From Pararhizobium sp. (lineage in GTDB: Bacteria; Pseudomonadota; Alphaproteobacteria; Rhizobiales; Rhizobiaceae): a stretch of 64,000 nt of DNA. The stretch is from contig JAURWE010000024.1 in NCBI GenBank assembly GCA_030655075.1, positions 434,001-498,000 of the forward strand, given 5' to 3'. A model generated the notes under the pieces. It saw only the letters and a list, made by a program, of their open reading frames with translations. It searched no databases and was not told where the DNA came from. Positions 42,889 to 52,100 of the stretch are shown in pieces (position 1 is the stretch's first letter; every line of letters starts with the position of its first letter). The translations under genes and the position numbers were made by a program.

Positions 42889-43584
42889 TCAGACCGTCAA
42901 ATGCCTGCGTGCTTCCGGCGTGTCAAGCGTTTCGGCCGGTCCCTGATGCACGATTTCGCCCCGGTCCATGATGTAGACATGGTCGGCAAGCTCGCGGCAG
43001 AAGTCAAGATATTGCTCGACAAGCAGAATGGCCATGCCGGTGCTATCGCGCAGATATTTGATCGCCCGGCCGATATCCTTGATGATCGACGGCTGGATGC
43101 CCTCGGTCGGCTCATCGAGCACGAGGATCTTTGGCCGCGTGACCAGCGCCCGGCCGATGGCCAGCTGCTGCTGCTGGCCGCCCGAAAGGTCACCGCCCCG
43201 GCGCGACAGCATGGTCTGCAGCACCGGAAAGAGGCTGAAAATATCGTCGGGAATGAACCGGTCCTTGCGCGCCACGGGGGCATAGCCGGACTCGAGATTC
43301 TCCTTCACCGTCAGCAGCGGAAACACCTCGCGGCCCTGCGGCACGAAGCCGATGCCGTGTTTGGCGCGGTTGTAGGGCGCCATGCCGTTCAGCACCGCAT
43401 CGTTGAAGGTGATCGTGCCGCCGCTGGTCGCATGCTGGCCGGAAATCGCCCTGAGCAGGCTGGTCTTGCCGACACCGTTGCGCCCGAGCACACAGGTGAT
43501 CTTGCCCATCGGCGCCTGAATGGAGACGCCGCGCAGCGCCTGGGCCGCACCGTAGTGGAGGTTGATGTTGTCGACGGTCAGCAT
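42889..43584 (-). CDS. urtE: urea ABC transporter ATPase UrtE
   Basis: This 231-aa LivF-type ATPase has Walker A GRNGVGKTS (about residues 35-43), signature LSGGQQQQLAIGRAL and Walker B ILVLDEPTEGIQPSI. LDEPTEGIQPSIIKDIG and the ending ARRHLTV are typical of UrtE. It is the last gene of urtABCDE, separated from urtD by a RIME-like element. GGAG precedes the start. Confidence 0.95.
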   Translation of the reverse strand: MLTVDNINLHYGAAQALRGVSIQAPMGKITCVLGRNGVGKTSLLRAISGQHATSGGTITFNDAVLNGMAPYNRAKHGIGFVPQGREVFPLLTVKENLESGYAPVARKDRFIPDDIFSLFPVLQTMLSRRGGDLSGGQQQQLAIGRALVTRPKILVLDEPTEGIQPSIIKDIGRAIKYLRDSTGMAILLVEQYLDFCRELADHVYIMDRGEIVHQGPAETLDTPEARRHLTV

Positions 43585-43614
43585 AGGGCAACTCCTTCAT
43601 TTGCGGAGAGTTTA

Positions 43615-43742
43615 CCCCCCTCTGTCACTTCGTGACATCTCCCCCACAAGGGGGGAGATTGTTCTTGTCCCTTGTGGGCAAAAAAGCTGGTGGCGATCTC
43701 CCCCCTTGTGGGGGAGATGCCGGCGTCGCCGGCAGAGGGGGG
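43615..43742. repeat. RIME-like inverted-repeat element R4 between urtD and urtE
   Basis: The outer arms CCCCCCTCTG (from 43615) and CAGAGGGGGG (to 43742) enclose small hairpins (GTCACTTCGTGAC left; GCCGGCGTCGCCGGC right), and then inverted copies of ATCTCCCCCACAAGGGGGGAGAT. The spacer is about 36 nt. The layout is that of R1 and R2 with different hairpin sequences. It is inside the urt operon, so it is transcribed with it. Confidence 0.87.
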
Positions 43743-43789
43743 TGAAGCCTCAGGCATGGAACTCAGGGAGAGAAACAAGGATCGCATGA

Positions 43790-44542
43790 TCACCGCCCCA
43801 GATAGTTCTCGATCACCTTCGGATCGTTGCTGACGAAATCGATCGAGCCTTCGGCCAGCACTGAACCTTCGGCCAGGCACGTGACCTTGACGCCGAGGTC
43901 GCGGATGAAGCCCATGTCGTGTTCGACGACGACGACGGAGCGGGTCTTGGCGATCTCCTTGAGGAGAATCGCTGTCTCCGAGGTTTCAGCGTCGGTCATG
44001 CCGGCCACCGGCTCGTCGACCAGCAACAGCTTCGGCTCCTGCGCCAGCAGCATGCCGATCTCCAGCCACTGTTTCTGGCCGTGGCTGAGGTTGGCGGCCA
44101 GATCGTCCTTGCGGGCGGTCATGCGCACGGTCTCGAGGATTTCCTCGATGCGCGCCTTGTCGGCCGGCGTCAGCGTGTAGAACAGCGTCGCGAAAACGCC
44201 GCGATTGCGGTTGAGCGCCAGCTCGATATTGTCCCAGACCGTGTGGCTTTCGAACACCGTCGGCTTCTGGAACTTTCGGCCGATGCCGAGCTGGGCGATT
44301 TCCGCCTCGTCCTTCTTGGTGAGGTCGATATCGCCCTGGAAGAACACCTGGCCGGAATTCGGCCGTGTCTTGCCGGTGATGATGTCCATCATCGTCGTCT
44401 TGCCGGCACCGTTCGGGCCGATGATGGCGCGAAGTTCACCGGGTTCGACCACGAAGGACAGCGAATTCAAAGCCTTGAACCCGTCGAAGGCAACTGAGAC
44501 GCCGTCGAGATAGAGCAGGCTGTTCGAGGTTTTTTTGTCCAT
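43790..44542 (-). CDS. urtD: urea ABC transporter ATPase UrtD
   Basis: This 250-aa LivG-type ATPase has Walker A GPNGAGKTTMMDIITG, signature LSHGQKQWLEIGMLL (the SHGQ variant typical of UrtD) and Walker B LLLVDEPVAGMTDAE. It lies 5 bp downstream of urtC. Confidence 0.96.
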   Translation of the reverse strand: MDKKTSNSLLYLDGVSVAFDGFKALNSLSFVVEPGELRAIIGPNGAGKTTMMDIITGKTRPNSGQVFFQGDIDLTKKDEAEIAQLGIGRKFQKPTVFESHTVWDNIELALNRNRGVFATLFYTLTPADKARIEEILETVRMTARKDDLAANLSHGQKQWLEIGMLLAQEPKLLLVDEPVAGMTDAETSETAILLKEIAKTRSVVVVEHDMGFIRDLGVKVTCLAEGSVLAEGSIDFVSNDPKVIENYLGR

Positions 44543-44547
44543 GACGA

Positions 44548-45744
44548 TTACTCCGCAGCCTGGGGTTCGGGTGTATCGAGCGAAGCAGCCTTGCTCTTGG
44601 CGGCGGCATTGGCCTGATAGGCCTCTTCCACGGCGCCGGCCTTTTGATAGGCCTTGCGCGATGCCATGAACTGCTGGACGGTGCCAACGATGCCCTTGGG
44701 CAGGAACAGCGTCGTGGCAACAAACAGCGCGCCGAGCGCAAACAGCCAGAATTCCGGGAAGGCGGCAGTAAAGATGCTCTTGCCGAAGTTGACCAGCATG
44801 GCGCCGATGATCGGGCCGATCAGCGTGCCGCGGCCGCCGACCGCCGTCCAGATGACCACTTCGATCGAGTTGGCCGGAGCGAATTCGCCCGGGTTGATGA
44901 TGCCGACCTGCGGCACGTAAAGCGCACCGGCGACACCGGCCATCATCGCCGAGACGGTGAAGATGAACAGCTTCATGTTCTCGACCCGGTAGCCGAGGAA
45001 GCGGGTGCGGCTTTCCGCGTCGCGCACGCCGACAAGCACCTTGCCGTATTTCGAGCGCACGATGGCTGAACTCAGCATCAGGGCGAGAGCGAGCGCGATG
45101 GCAGTGGCCGCAAACAGTGAGGCGCGGGTGCCTGCCGCCTGGACATTGGCGCCGAGGATTTCCTTGAAGTCGGTCAGACCGTTGTTGCCGCCAAAGCCCA
45201 TTTCATTGCGGAAGAAGGCGAGCAGCAGCGCATAGGTCATAGCCTGGGTGATGATCGACAGATAGACGCCGGTGACGCGCGAGCGGAAGGCGAACCAACC
45301 GAAGACGAAGGCGAGCAGGCCGGGAACCAGCAGCACCATCAGGCCCGCAAACCAGAAATGGCTGAAGCCGTACCAGTACCAGGGCAGTTCCTGCCAGTTG
45401 AGAAAGACCATGAAATCGGGCAGTTCCGGATTGGCATAGACGCCGCGCGCGCCGATCTGGCGCATCAGGTACATGCCCATGGCATAACCGCCGAGCGCGA
45501 AGAAGGCGCCGTGGCCGAGCGAGAGAATGCCGCAATAGCCCCAGACAAGATCAAGCGCCAGGGCCAGCATGGCGTAGCAGAGATATTTGCCGAGCAGCGG
45601 CACCAGATACCCCGGCACATGCAGCGGATTTTCCGGCGACAGCATCAGGTTCGACATCGGCACCAGAACGGCGGCCAGCAGGATCAGCAGCGCGACGGCG
45701 ATGGTCTTCTTTTCGTGGGTGCGCAACAGCATTTGAGAGATCAT
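44548..45744 (-). CDS. urtC: urea ABC transporter permease UrtC
   Basis: This 398-aa LivM-type permease has about ten helices, with WGYCGILSLGHGAFFALGGYAMG, a conserved EAA-like region YRVENMKLFIFTVSAMMAGVAGALYV and the C-terminal FLPKGIVGTV. The insert MYLMRQIG...LNWQELPWYWYGF is the UrtC family feature. It overlaps urtB by 4 bp. Confidence 0.96.
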   Translation of the reverse strand: MISQMLLRTHEKKTIAVALLILLAAVLVPMSNLMLSPENPLHVPGYLVPLLGKYLCYAMLALALDLVWGYCGILSLGHGAFFALGGYAMGMYLMRQIGARGVYANPELPDFMVFLNWQELPWYWYGFSHFWFAGLMVLLVPGLLAFVFGWFAFRSRVTGVYLSIITQAMTYALLLAFFRNEMGFGGNNGLTDFKEILGANVQAAGTRASLFAATAIALALALMLSSAIVRSKYGKVLVGVRDAESRTRFLGYRVENMKLFIFTVSAMMAGVAGALYVPQVGIINPGEFAPANSIEVVIWTAVGGRGTLIGPIIGAMLVNFGKSIFTAAFPEFWLFALGALFVATTLFLPKGIVGTVQQFMASRKAYQKAGAVEEAYQANAAAKSKAASLDTPEPQAAE

Positions 45745-47348
45745 TGTTCGATCGCCCTTCCCTTGAGCGCGAACAGGCCACGCGGCCGCCGCTGGATGAA
45801 CAGGATGATGAGGACCAGGATCAGGATCTTGCCCAGAACCGCCCCGACATAGGGCTCAAGGAACTTGTTGGCGATCCCAAGCGTCAGCGCGCCGACGAAG
45901 GTGCCCCAAAGATTGCCGACGCCGCCGAACACCACCACCATGAAACTGTCGATGATGTAGTTCTGCCCGAGGTTCGGCGAGACGTTGTCGATCTGGCTGA
46001 GCGCGACGCCGGCAATGCCGGCAATGCCGGAGCCGAGGCCGAAGGTCAGCGCATCGACCCAGGGGGTGCGGATACCCATCGAGGAGGCCATGCGGCGGTT
46101 CTGCGTCACAGCGCGCATCTGCAGGCCGAACTTCGAGCGCTTGAGCAAGAGAAGCAGGGCGACGAAGACGCTGAGCGAGAAGACGATGATCCAGAGACGG
46201 TTCCAGGTGATCGACAGGCCGCCGAGCTCGAACACGCCCGACATCCAGCTTGGATTGTCGACCTGGCGGTTGGTCGGGCCAAAGATGGTGCGGATCGCCT
46301 GCTGCAGGATCAGCGACAGGCCCCAGGTGGCCAGCAGCGTTTCAAGCGGCCGGCCGTAGAGCCAGCGGATGATGCTGCGTTCGATGGCGATGCCGACGAG
46401 GCCGGTGAAGATGAAGGCGGCGGGAACGGCAAAGACCAGCGAATAGTCGATCAACCCCGGCGCCACCGAGGCCACAGTCTGCTGCACAACATAGGTCGTA
46501 TAGGCGCCGAGCATGACCATTTCGCCATGCGCCATGTTGATGATGCCCATGACGCCGAAGGTGATGGCCAGGCCGATGGCGGCCAAGAGCAGCACCGAGC
46601 CGAGCGACAGGCCGTACCAGATGTTCTGGGCAACGTCCCAGATCGACAGGCTGCGCTCGATCGAGGCAATCTGCCGCTCGATTTCGGGCCTCAACTCTTC
46701 CGGCGCGCTCGACAGCGCGGCGTTGAGCGTGGTCAGCGCATCGCGATTGCCGCGCTCGGCGATGGTGGCGATCGCCGCCTTCTTGTCTTCGGTGCTGGCA
46801 TCGGTCTGCAGCAGGATGACGGCGCGCGCGCCCTCCATCGTGCTCTTGATTACCGGGTCTTTTTCCGCAGCAAGAGCGGAATTGATCAGCTCGAGATTAT
46901 CGGGATTGATGTTCGACAGCAGGTCTTTCGCCGCCTTCAGGCGCGCCGACCGGTCGGGGCTGAGCAGGGTCAGCTGGCTCAGCGCAGCGCTGATCGCACC
47001 GCGCAGGCCGTTGTTGAGGCGAATTTTTGCAAGGCCGAACGGCGCCTCGGCAACCGGCGCGCCGGTCAGCACATCGACGAAGCTGCCATCGGTCTCACCG
47101 GCGAGGAAAACCGCACCGCCGGCTTTCGGCGCATAGAGCTTGCCGTCGCTGAGGTTCTGCAGGATGTCGGCAACCTTCGGATCGCCTGACGCGGCAAGCG
47201 CGCCGACGGCCTCGACCTTCTGCGGGAAGCCGCCGGTGCCGAGCGCATCGACGAGTGGCCGGATGGCCTCCTGGGCGCGAAGGCCCGTGGTCAGGCAGCT
47301 GATCAGCAGGCAGAGAGCGATGATGGAGGTTTGAATGGCGCGATACAT
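45741..47348 (-). CDS. urtB: urea ABC transporter permease UrtB
   Basis: This 535-aa UrtB has a signal peptide (about residues 1-25) and a ~200-residue periplasmic helical domain (LLSNINPDNLELINSALAAEKD; ATIAERGNRDALTTLNAAL). A LivH-type permease follows from about residue 240 (GVMGIINMAHGEMVMLGAYTTY; the EAA-like MGIRTPWVDALTFGLGSGIAGIAG). The extra N-terminal domain is usual for UrtB and distinguishes it from LivH. Confidence 0.96.
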   Translation of the reverse strand: MYRAIQTSIIALCLLISCLTTGLRAQEAIRPLVDALGTGGFPQKVEAVGALAASGDPKVADILQNLSDGKLYAPKAGGAVFLAGETDGSFVDVLTGAPVAEAPFGLAKIRLNNGLRGAISAALSQLTLLSPDRSARLKAAKDLLSNINPDNLELINSALAAEKDPVIKSTMEGARAVILLQTDASTEDKKAAIATIAERGNRDALTTLNAALSSAPEELRPEIERQIASIERSLSIWDVAQNIWYGLSLGSVLLLAAIGLAITFGVMGIINMAHGEMVMLGAYTTYVVQQTVASVAPGLIDYSLVFAVPAAFIFTGLVGIAIERSIIRWLYGRPLETLLATWGLSLILQQAIRTIFGPTNRQVDNPSWMSGVFELGGLSITWNRLWIIVFSLSVFVALLLLLKRSKFGLQMRAVTQNRRMASSMGIRTPWVDALTFGLGSGIAGIAGVALSQIDNVSPNLGQNYIIDSFMVVVFGGVGNLWGTFVGALTLGIANKFLEPYVGAVLGKILILVLIILFIQRRPRGLFALKGRAIEQ

Positions 47349-47570
47349 GGGCTCTTCTTGTTCTGTTGGCTCGAGCGCCGCCCACTATCGAAAAGGCATA
47401 AGGCAGGCGCGGTTGCTTAACATTTCAGCAGGCATGTCATCCTGAGCGTCGAAACCGGGCTTGGCATCTTCGCCGGGCCGGTCAAAACCGGTCTCACCGG
47501 AATTCTTGCAGGAAGCGTGCCAGGCGATCGCGGTCGGACCGCCCGCCCGGGTCGAGGATCCCGGCGGACG

Positions 47571-47614
47571 AAAGGTCGTGTCTTGAAAGGTCGTGTCTTG
47601 AAAGGCGTGTCTTG
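47571..47614. repeat. three tandem copies of a 15-bp unit in the urtA-urtB spacer
   Basis: AAAGGTCGTGTCTTG occurs at 47571-47585 and 47586-47600, then AAAGGCGTGTCTTG (one base shorter) at 47601-47614. The 326-bp urtA-urtB spacer also has a direct repeat GTCGAAACCGGG (47448-47459 and 47622-47633) and no open frame with a ribosome-binding site. Confidence 0.85.
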
Positions 47615-47635
47615 GGAGAATGTCGAAACCGGGAA

Positions 47636-47659
47636 AGGAACGGCCTTACGGCCGTTCCT
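47636..47659 (-). terminator. urtA-urtB intercistronic hairpin
   Basis: A 10-bp perfect stem AGGAACGGCC/GGCCGTTCCT with a 4-nt loop lies 16 bp after the urtA stop and has no T run on the minus strand. It probably stabilises the abundant urtA message and lets part of the transcripts continue into urtBCDE. Confidence 0.65.
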
Positions 47660-47674
47660 CACGTTTGACGGAGA

Positions 47675-48964
47675 TCAGGAACCCTTGCCGCCGCACTTGC
47701 CTGTTGCAACGTTGAAGTTGCCGCAGGACATCGGCTTGCGCCAGTCGGAGATCAGGTCCTTGGAGTCCGGCAGGAAGTCGGACCATTCGTCTCCGACCAC
47801 CTGAGGTGTCTGCTGCACGATTTCGAACTGGCCGTCGGCCTGGATTTCGCCGATCAGCACCGGCTTGGTGATGTGGTGGTTCGGCATGACGGTCGAGTAG
47901 CCGCCCGAAAGGTTCGGAACGGAGGTGCCGATGATCGTGTCGAGAACCGCGTCGGTGTCGGTCGTGCCAGCAGCCTCGACAGCCTTGACCCATGCGTTGA
48001 AGCCGATATAGGCGGCTTCCATCGGGTCGTTGGTCACGCGCTTGTCGTTCTTGGTGTAAGCCTTCCACTGCGCGATGAATTCGGCATTGATCGGCGCATC
48101 GACGGACTGGAAATAGTTCCAGGCAGCCAGGTGGCCGACCAGCGGCTTGGTGTCGAGACCGGCGAGTTCTTCTTCGCCGACCGAGAAGGCAACGACCGGA
48201 ATGTCGGTTGCCTTGATGTCCTTGTTGCCGAGTTCCTTGTAGAACGGAACGTTCGCGTCACCATTGATGGTCGAAACGACGGCGGTCTTCTTGCCGGCCG
48301 AACCGAATTCTTTGATGGCCGCAACTTCGGTCTGCCAGTCGGAGAAGCCGAATGGCGTGTAGTTGATCATGATGTCTTCTTTCGGAATACCCTTCGAAAT
48401 CAGGTAGGCCTCAAGAATCTTGTTGGTGGTGCGCGGATAGACGTAGTCGGTGCCTTCCAGAACGAAGCGCTTAACACCTTCGGTTTCCATCAGGTAGTCG
48501 ACAGCCGGAATAGCCTGCTGGTTCGGAGCAGCACCGGTGTAGAAGATGTTGCGCGAGGACTCTTCACCCTCGTACTGGACCGGGTAGAAGAGCAGCGAGT
48601 TGAGCTCTTCGAAAACCGGCAGAACCGACTTGCGCGACGACGAGGTCCAGCAACCGAAAACGGCGGCAACCTTGTTGACGGAAATCAGTTCGCGGGCCTT
48701 TTCAGCGAACAGCGGCCAGTCGGATGCCGGATCGACAACGACGGCTTCGAGCTTCTTGCCGAGAACGCCACCCTTCTTGTTCTGCTCTTCGATGAGCATC
48801 AGCATGACGTCTTTCAACGTCGTTTCAGAGATCGCCATCGTGCCCGAAAGCGAGTGGAGAACGCCGACCTTGATCGTGTCGTCGGCAGCGAATGCGCCAT
48901 TGTATGCCGTCGCCGACATCAAAGCTGCAAGCAATGCGCCGGTAGCGCGAGCTTTCATATTCAT
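47675..48964 (-). CDS. urtA: urea-binding periplasmic protein UrtA
   Basis: This 429-aa receptor has a signal peptide (residues 1-27, ending YNGAFAA) and the urea/short-amide receptor core: VGVLHSLSGTMAISETTLKD, VFGCWTSSSRKSVLPVFEE and LFYPVQYEGEESSRNIFYTG. The C-terminus has MSCGNFNVATGKCGGKGS with two Cys. The start at 48964 avoids a polar 15-residue extension and has GAGGGG upstream. It is first in urtABCDE. Confidence 0.96.
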   Translation of the reverse strand: MNMKARATGALLAALMSATAYNGAFAADDTIKVGVLHSLSGTMAISETTLKDVMLMLIEEQNKKGGVLGKKLEAVVVDPASDWPLFAEKARELISVNKVAAVFGCWTSSSRKSVLPVFEELNSLLFYPVQYEGEESSRNIFYTGAAPNQQAIPAVDYLMETEGVKRFVLEGTDYVYPRTTNKILEAYLISKGIPKEDIMINYTPFGFSDWQTEVAAIKEFGSAGKKTAVVSTINGDANVPFYKELGNKDIKATDIPVVAFSVGEEELAGLDTKPLVGHLAAWNYFQSVDAPINAEFIAQWKAYTKNDKRVTNDPMEAAYIGFNAWVKAVEAAGTTDTDAVLDTIIGTSVPNLSGGYSTVMPNHHITKPVLIGEIQADGQFEIVQQTPQVVGDEWSDFLPDSKDLISDWRKPMSCGNFNVATGKCGGKGS

Positions 48965-49061
48965 CGTGTGGAACCCCTCTTGATTTTTGGCCGCAACGGC
49001 CGGAAACAAAGAATTAACCGTTGCCTGAACCGACTATCGGGCGGGATTGTGCAATGCGACA

Positions 49062-49077
49062 TACGTTAATTGACGTA
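49062..49077. promoter_or_regulatory. dyad in the urtA/sensor-kinase divergent promoter region
   Basis: TACGT-N6-ACGTA (49062-49077) lies about 100 bp upstream of both urtA and the sensor-kinase gene. A second dyad, TGCAGC-N4-GCTGCA, is at about 49096-49111. No sigma-54 (TGGCAC-N5-TTGC) element was found in this 220-bp interval. The first dyad could bind the adjacent LuxR-type regulator. Confidence 0.4.
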
Positions 49078-49184
49078 GCAGGCTGCGCGAACTGTGCAGC
49101 CTTTGCTGCAATGCACCTCTTAATGCGCCTAATGTTCTGTGTTACGCCTTTTCATACAGTCGAGTGACGCAGCAGAAAGCAGCC

Positions 49185-52100
49185 ATGGCCGCACGCCAAC
49201 GCATCATCCCGGTCCGGCGCGAGTACAATCGCTGGGTGGCCAACCAGACGCTGGAAGATTATGCGCTGCGCTTCACCGCCAAGAGCGCCCGGCGTTTTTC
49301 CTCCGAGCGCATTTCGCAGACCGCCATCGGCGCCATCTCGTTTCTGGCGCTGGAAGCCATCGGCGGCGCCATCACGCTGTCCTACGGCACCACCAACGCC
49401 ATCGTCGCCACGCTGGTGGCGAGCGTCCTCATGCTTCTCGTCGGCCTGCCGATCAGCCGCTACGCCATCCGCCACGGTGTCGATATCGACCTTCTGACCC
49501 GCGGCGCCAGTTTCGGCTACATCGGCTCGACCATCACCTCGCTGATCTATGCCAGCTTCACCTTCCTGCTTTTTGCCATCGAAGCCTCGATCATGTCCGG
49601 CGCGCTCGAGCTGGCGCTCGGCATACCCTTGTGGATCGGCTATATCATCAGCGCCGTCGTCGTCATTCCGCTGGTGACCCACGGCATCCAGATGATCAGC
49701 CGTTTCCAGCTCCTGACCCAGCCCTTCTGGATCATCCTCAACATTCTGCCCTTCATCTTCATCGCCTTTGCCGACTGGGAAAAGTTCGATCTCTGGCGCG
49801 CCTTTGCCGGCATTCATGCCGCCCCCGGCGCACCGGGCACGGTTGCCCCCTTCTCGCTCGTCCAGTTCGGCGCCGCCTCGGCCGTCATCCTGGCGCTGAT
49901 GGCGCAGATCGGCGAGCAGGTGGACTTTCTGCGCTTCCTGCCGCCAGACGGCGAGCGCAAACTGCGCCACCGCATCGGCGTATTCCTGGCTGGCCCCGGC
50001 TGGGTCATCGTCGGCGCGCCGAAGCTGCTGGCTGGCTCGTTCCTCGTCGTTTTGACGCTGAGCGCCGGCGTTCCCGTCGACAAGGCCGCCGACCCGGCGC
50101 AGATGTATGCCACCGCCTTTGGCTACATGATCCCGTCGGAAACAGCAGCACTGCTGCTGATGGCCGCCTTCGTCGTCGTCTCGCAGTTGAAGATCAACGT
50201 CATGAACGCCTATGCGGGCTCGCTCGCCTGGTCGAACTTCTTTTCCCGCCTCACCCACAGCCATCCAGGCCGGGTGATCTGGCTGATCTTCAACGTCGCC
50301 ATCGCGCTGCTCCTGATGGAGCTCGGCATCTACAAGCTGCTGGAGGAAACGCTCGGCATCTTCTCGATCATCGCCATGGCCTGGCTCTGCAGCATCTCGG
50401 CCGATCTCTTCGTCAACAAGCCGCTGGGCCTTGCCCCTGAAGGCATCGAGTTCAAGCGCGCCCATCTCTACGACATCAACCCCGTCGGCCTCGGCGCCAT
50501 GACGATTTCGGCCACTGTGGCGCTGATCGCCCATTTCGGCGTCATGGGCGAACTGGCGGCCTCCATGGCCCCCTATCTGGCGCTGATCGTCGCCTTCATC
50601 GCCTCCCCGGCCATCGCCTGGGCGACGAAGGGCAAATATTACCTCGCCCGCAAACCTCGCCAGAGCTGGAAGAACCTCTCCTCCATCACCTGCTCGGTCT
50701 GCGAACACCCGTTCGAGCCTGAGGACATGGCCTGGTGCCCGGCCTATGCGGCGCCGATCTGTTCGCTCTGCTGCTCGCTCGACAGCCGCTGCCATGACAT
50801 GTGCAAGCCGAAAGCCCGCTTCAACGCGCAGGTCGCTTCCGTCGCCAAGACCATCCTGCCGGAACAGGTCACCGAAACGCTCGGCACCCGGCTCGGCCGC
50901 TACGGCATTGCCGTGACGCTGGCGATCACCGGCATCGGCGTCATCCTGGCGATGATCTCGCATCAGGCCGGCGGCGCCTCGCCTGAAACGGCGGCGGTGG
51001 TGGAGCGCACGGTTGCCATCGTCTTCTTCGTCTTTGCCGTCGTCACCGGCGTCGTCTGCTGGTTCTACGTGCTCGCCCACGACAGCCGCCTGGTGGCCGA
51101 GGAGGAATCGTCGCGTCAGAACACGCTGCTCTTGAAGGAAATCGCCGCCCACAAGAAGACCGATGCGGCGCTGCAGGATGCCAAGGACACGGCCGAATCG
51201 GCCAACCGCGCCAAGAGCCGTTATGTCGTCGGCCTTAGCCACGAACTGCGCACGCCGCTCAATGCCGTGCTTGGCTATGCCCAGATCCTTGAGCGCGACG
51301 AGACCATCCCGCAGCCGCGCCAGTCGGCCATCAAGGTTATCAAGCGCAGCGCCGAACACCTGTCCGGCCTGATCGACGGCCTGCTGGATATTTCCAAGAT
51401 CGAATCCGGCCGGCTGCAGGTCTATTCCAACGAGATCAACATCGGCGACTTTCTCGACCAGATCGTCGACATGTTCCGCCCGCAGGCCCAGGCCAAGGGC
51501 CTGTCCTTCGAACACACCCGCGCCGCCAACCTGCCGCACTTCGTCCGCACCGACGAGAAGCGCCTGCGCCAGATCCTCGTCAACCTGCTGTCGAACGCCA
51601 TCAAGTTCACCGAGAAGGGCCATGTGGTTCTGGGTGTCGCCTATCGCAGCCAGGTGGCGACGTTCACCGTCTCGGACACCGGCCCCGGCATTTCGGAAAA
51701 GAACCTGCCGCACATCTACGAGCCGTTCCAGCGCGGCGATGCCGAGACTGTCAAGCCGATGCCCGGCCTCGGCCTCGGGCTGACCATCACGCGGCTGCTC
51801 GCCAACACGCTCGGCGGCGAGGTCTCGGTCGTCAGCGAGATCGGCAAGGGTTCGACCTTCAAGGTGCGCCTGCTCTTGTCGGCCATCGACCGGCCGGCGA
51901 TCTTGCCGACCTCGCTGCGCAAGATATCGGGCTACAGCGGACCGCGCCGCACCATCATCGTCGTCGACGACAACGAGGATCACCGCGACCTGATGCGTGA
52001 GGTTCTGGTGCCGCTCGATTTCGTCGTGCTGACAGCGCCAGGCGGCGTTGAATGCGTGACGCTGATTGAGGGCATCCGGCCGGACCTGTTCTTCATCGAC

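Noticed and set aside
43561..43789. CRISPR-like array at the clustered G/C-rich repeats
   Set aside because: The units are inverted palindromes around one spacer, not direct repeats with regular spacers, and no cas genes are present.
49096..49111. NtrC-like site upstream of urtA
   Set aside because: TGCAGC-N4-GCTGCA differs from the TGCACC-N5-GGTGCA pattern in sequence and spacing, and no sigma-54 promoter is nearby.
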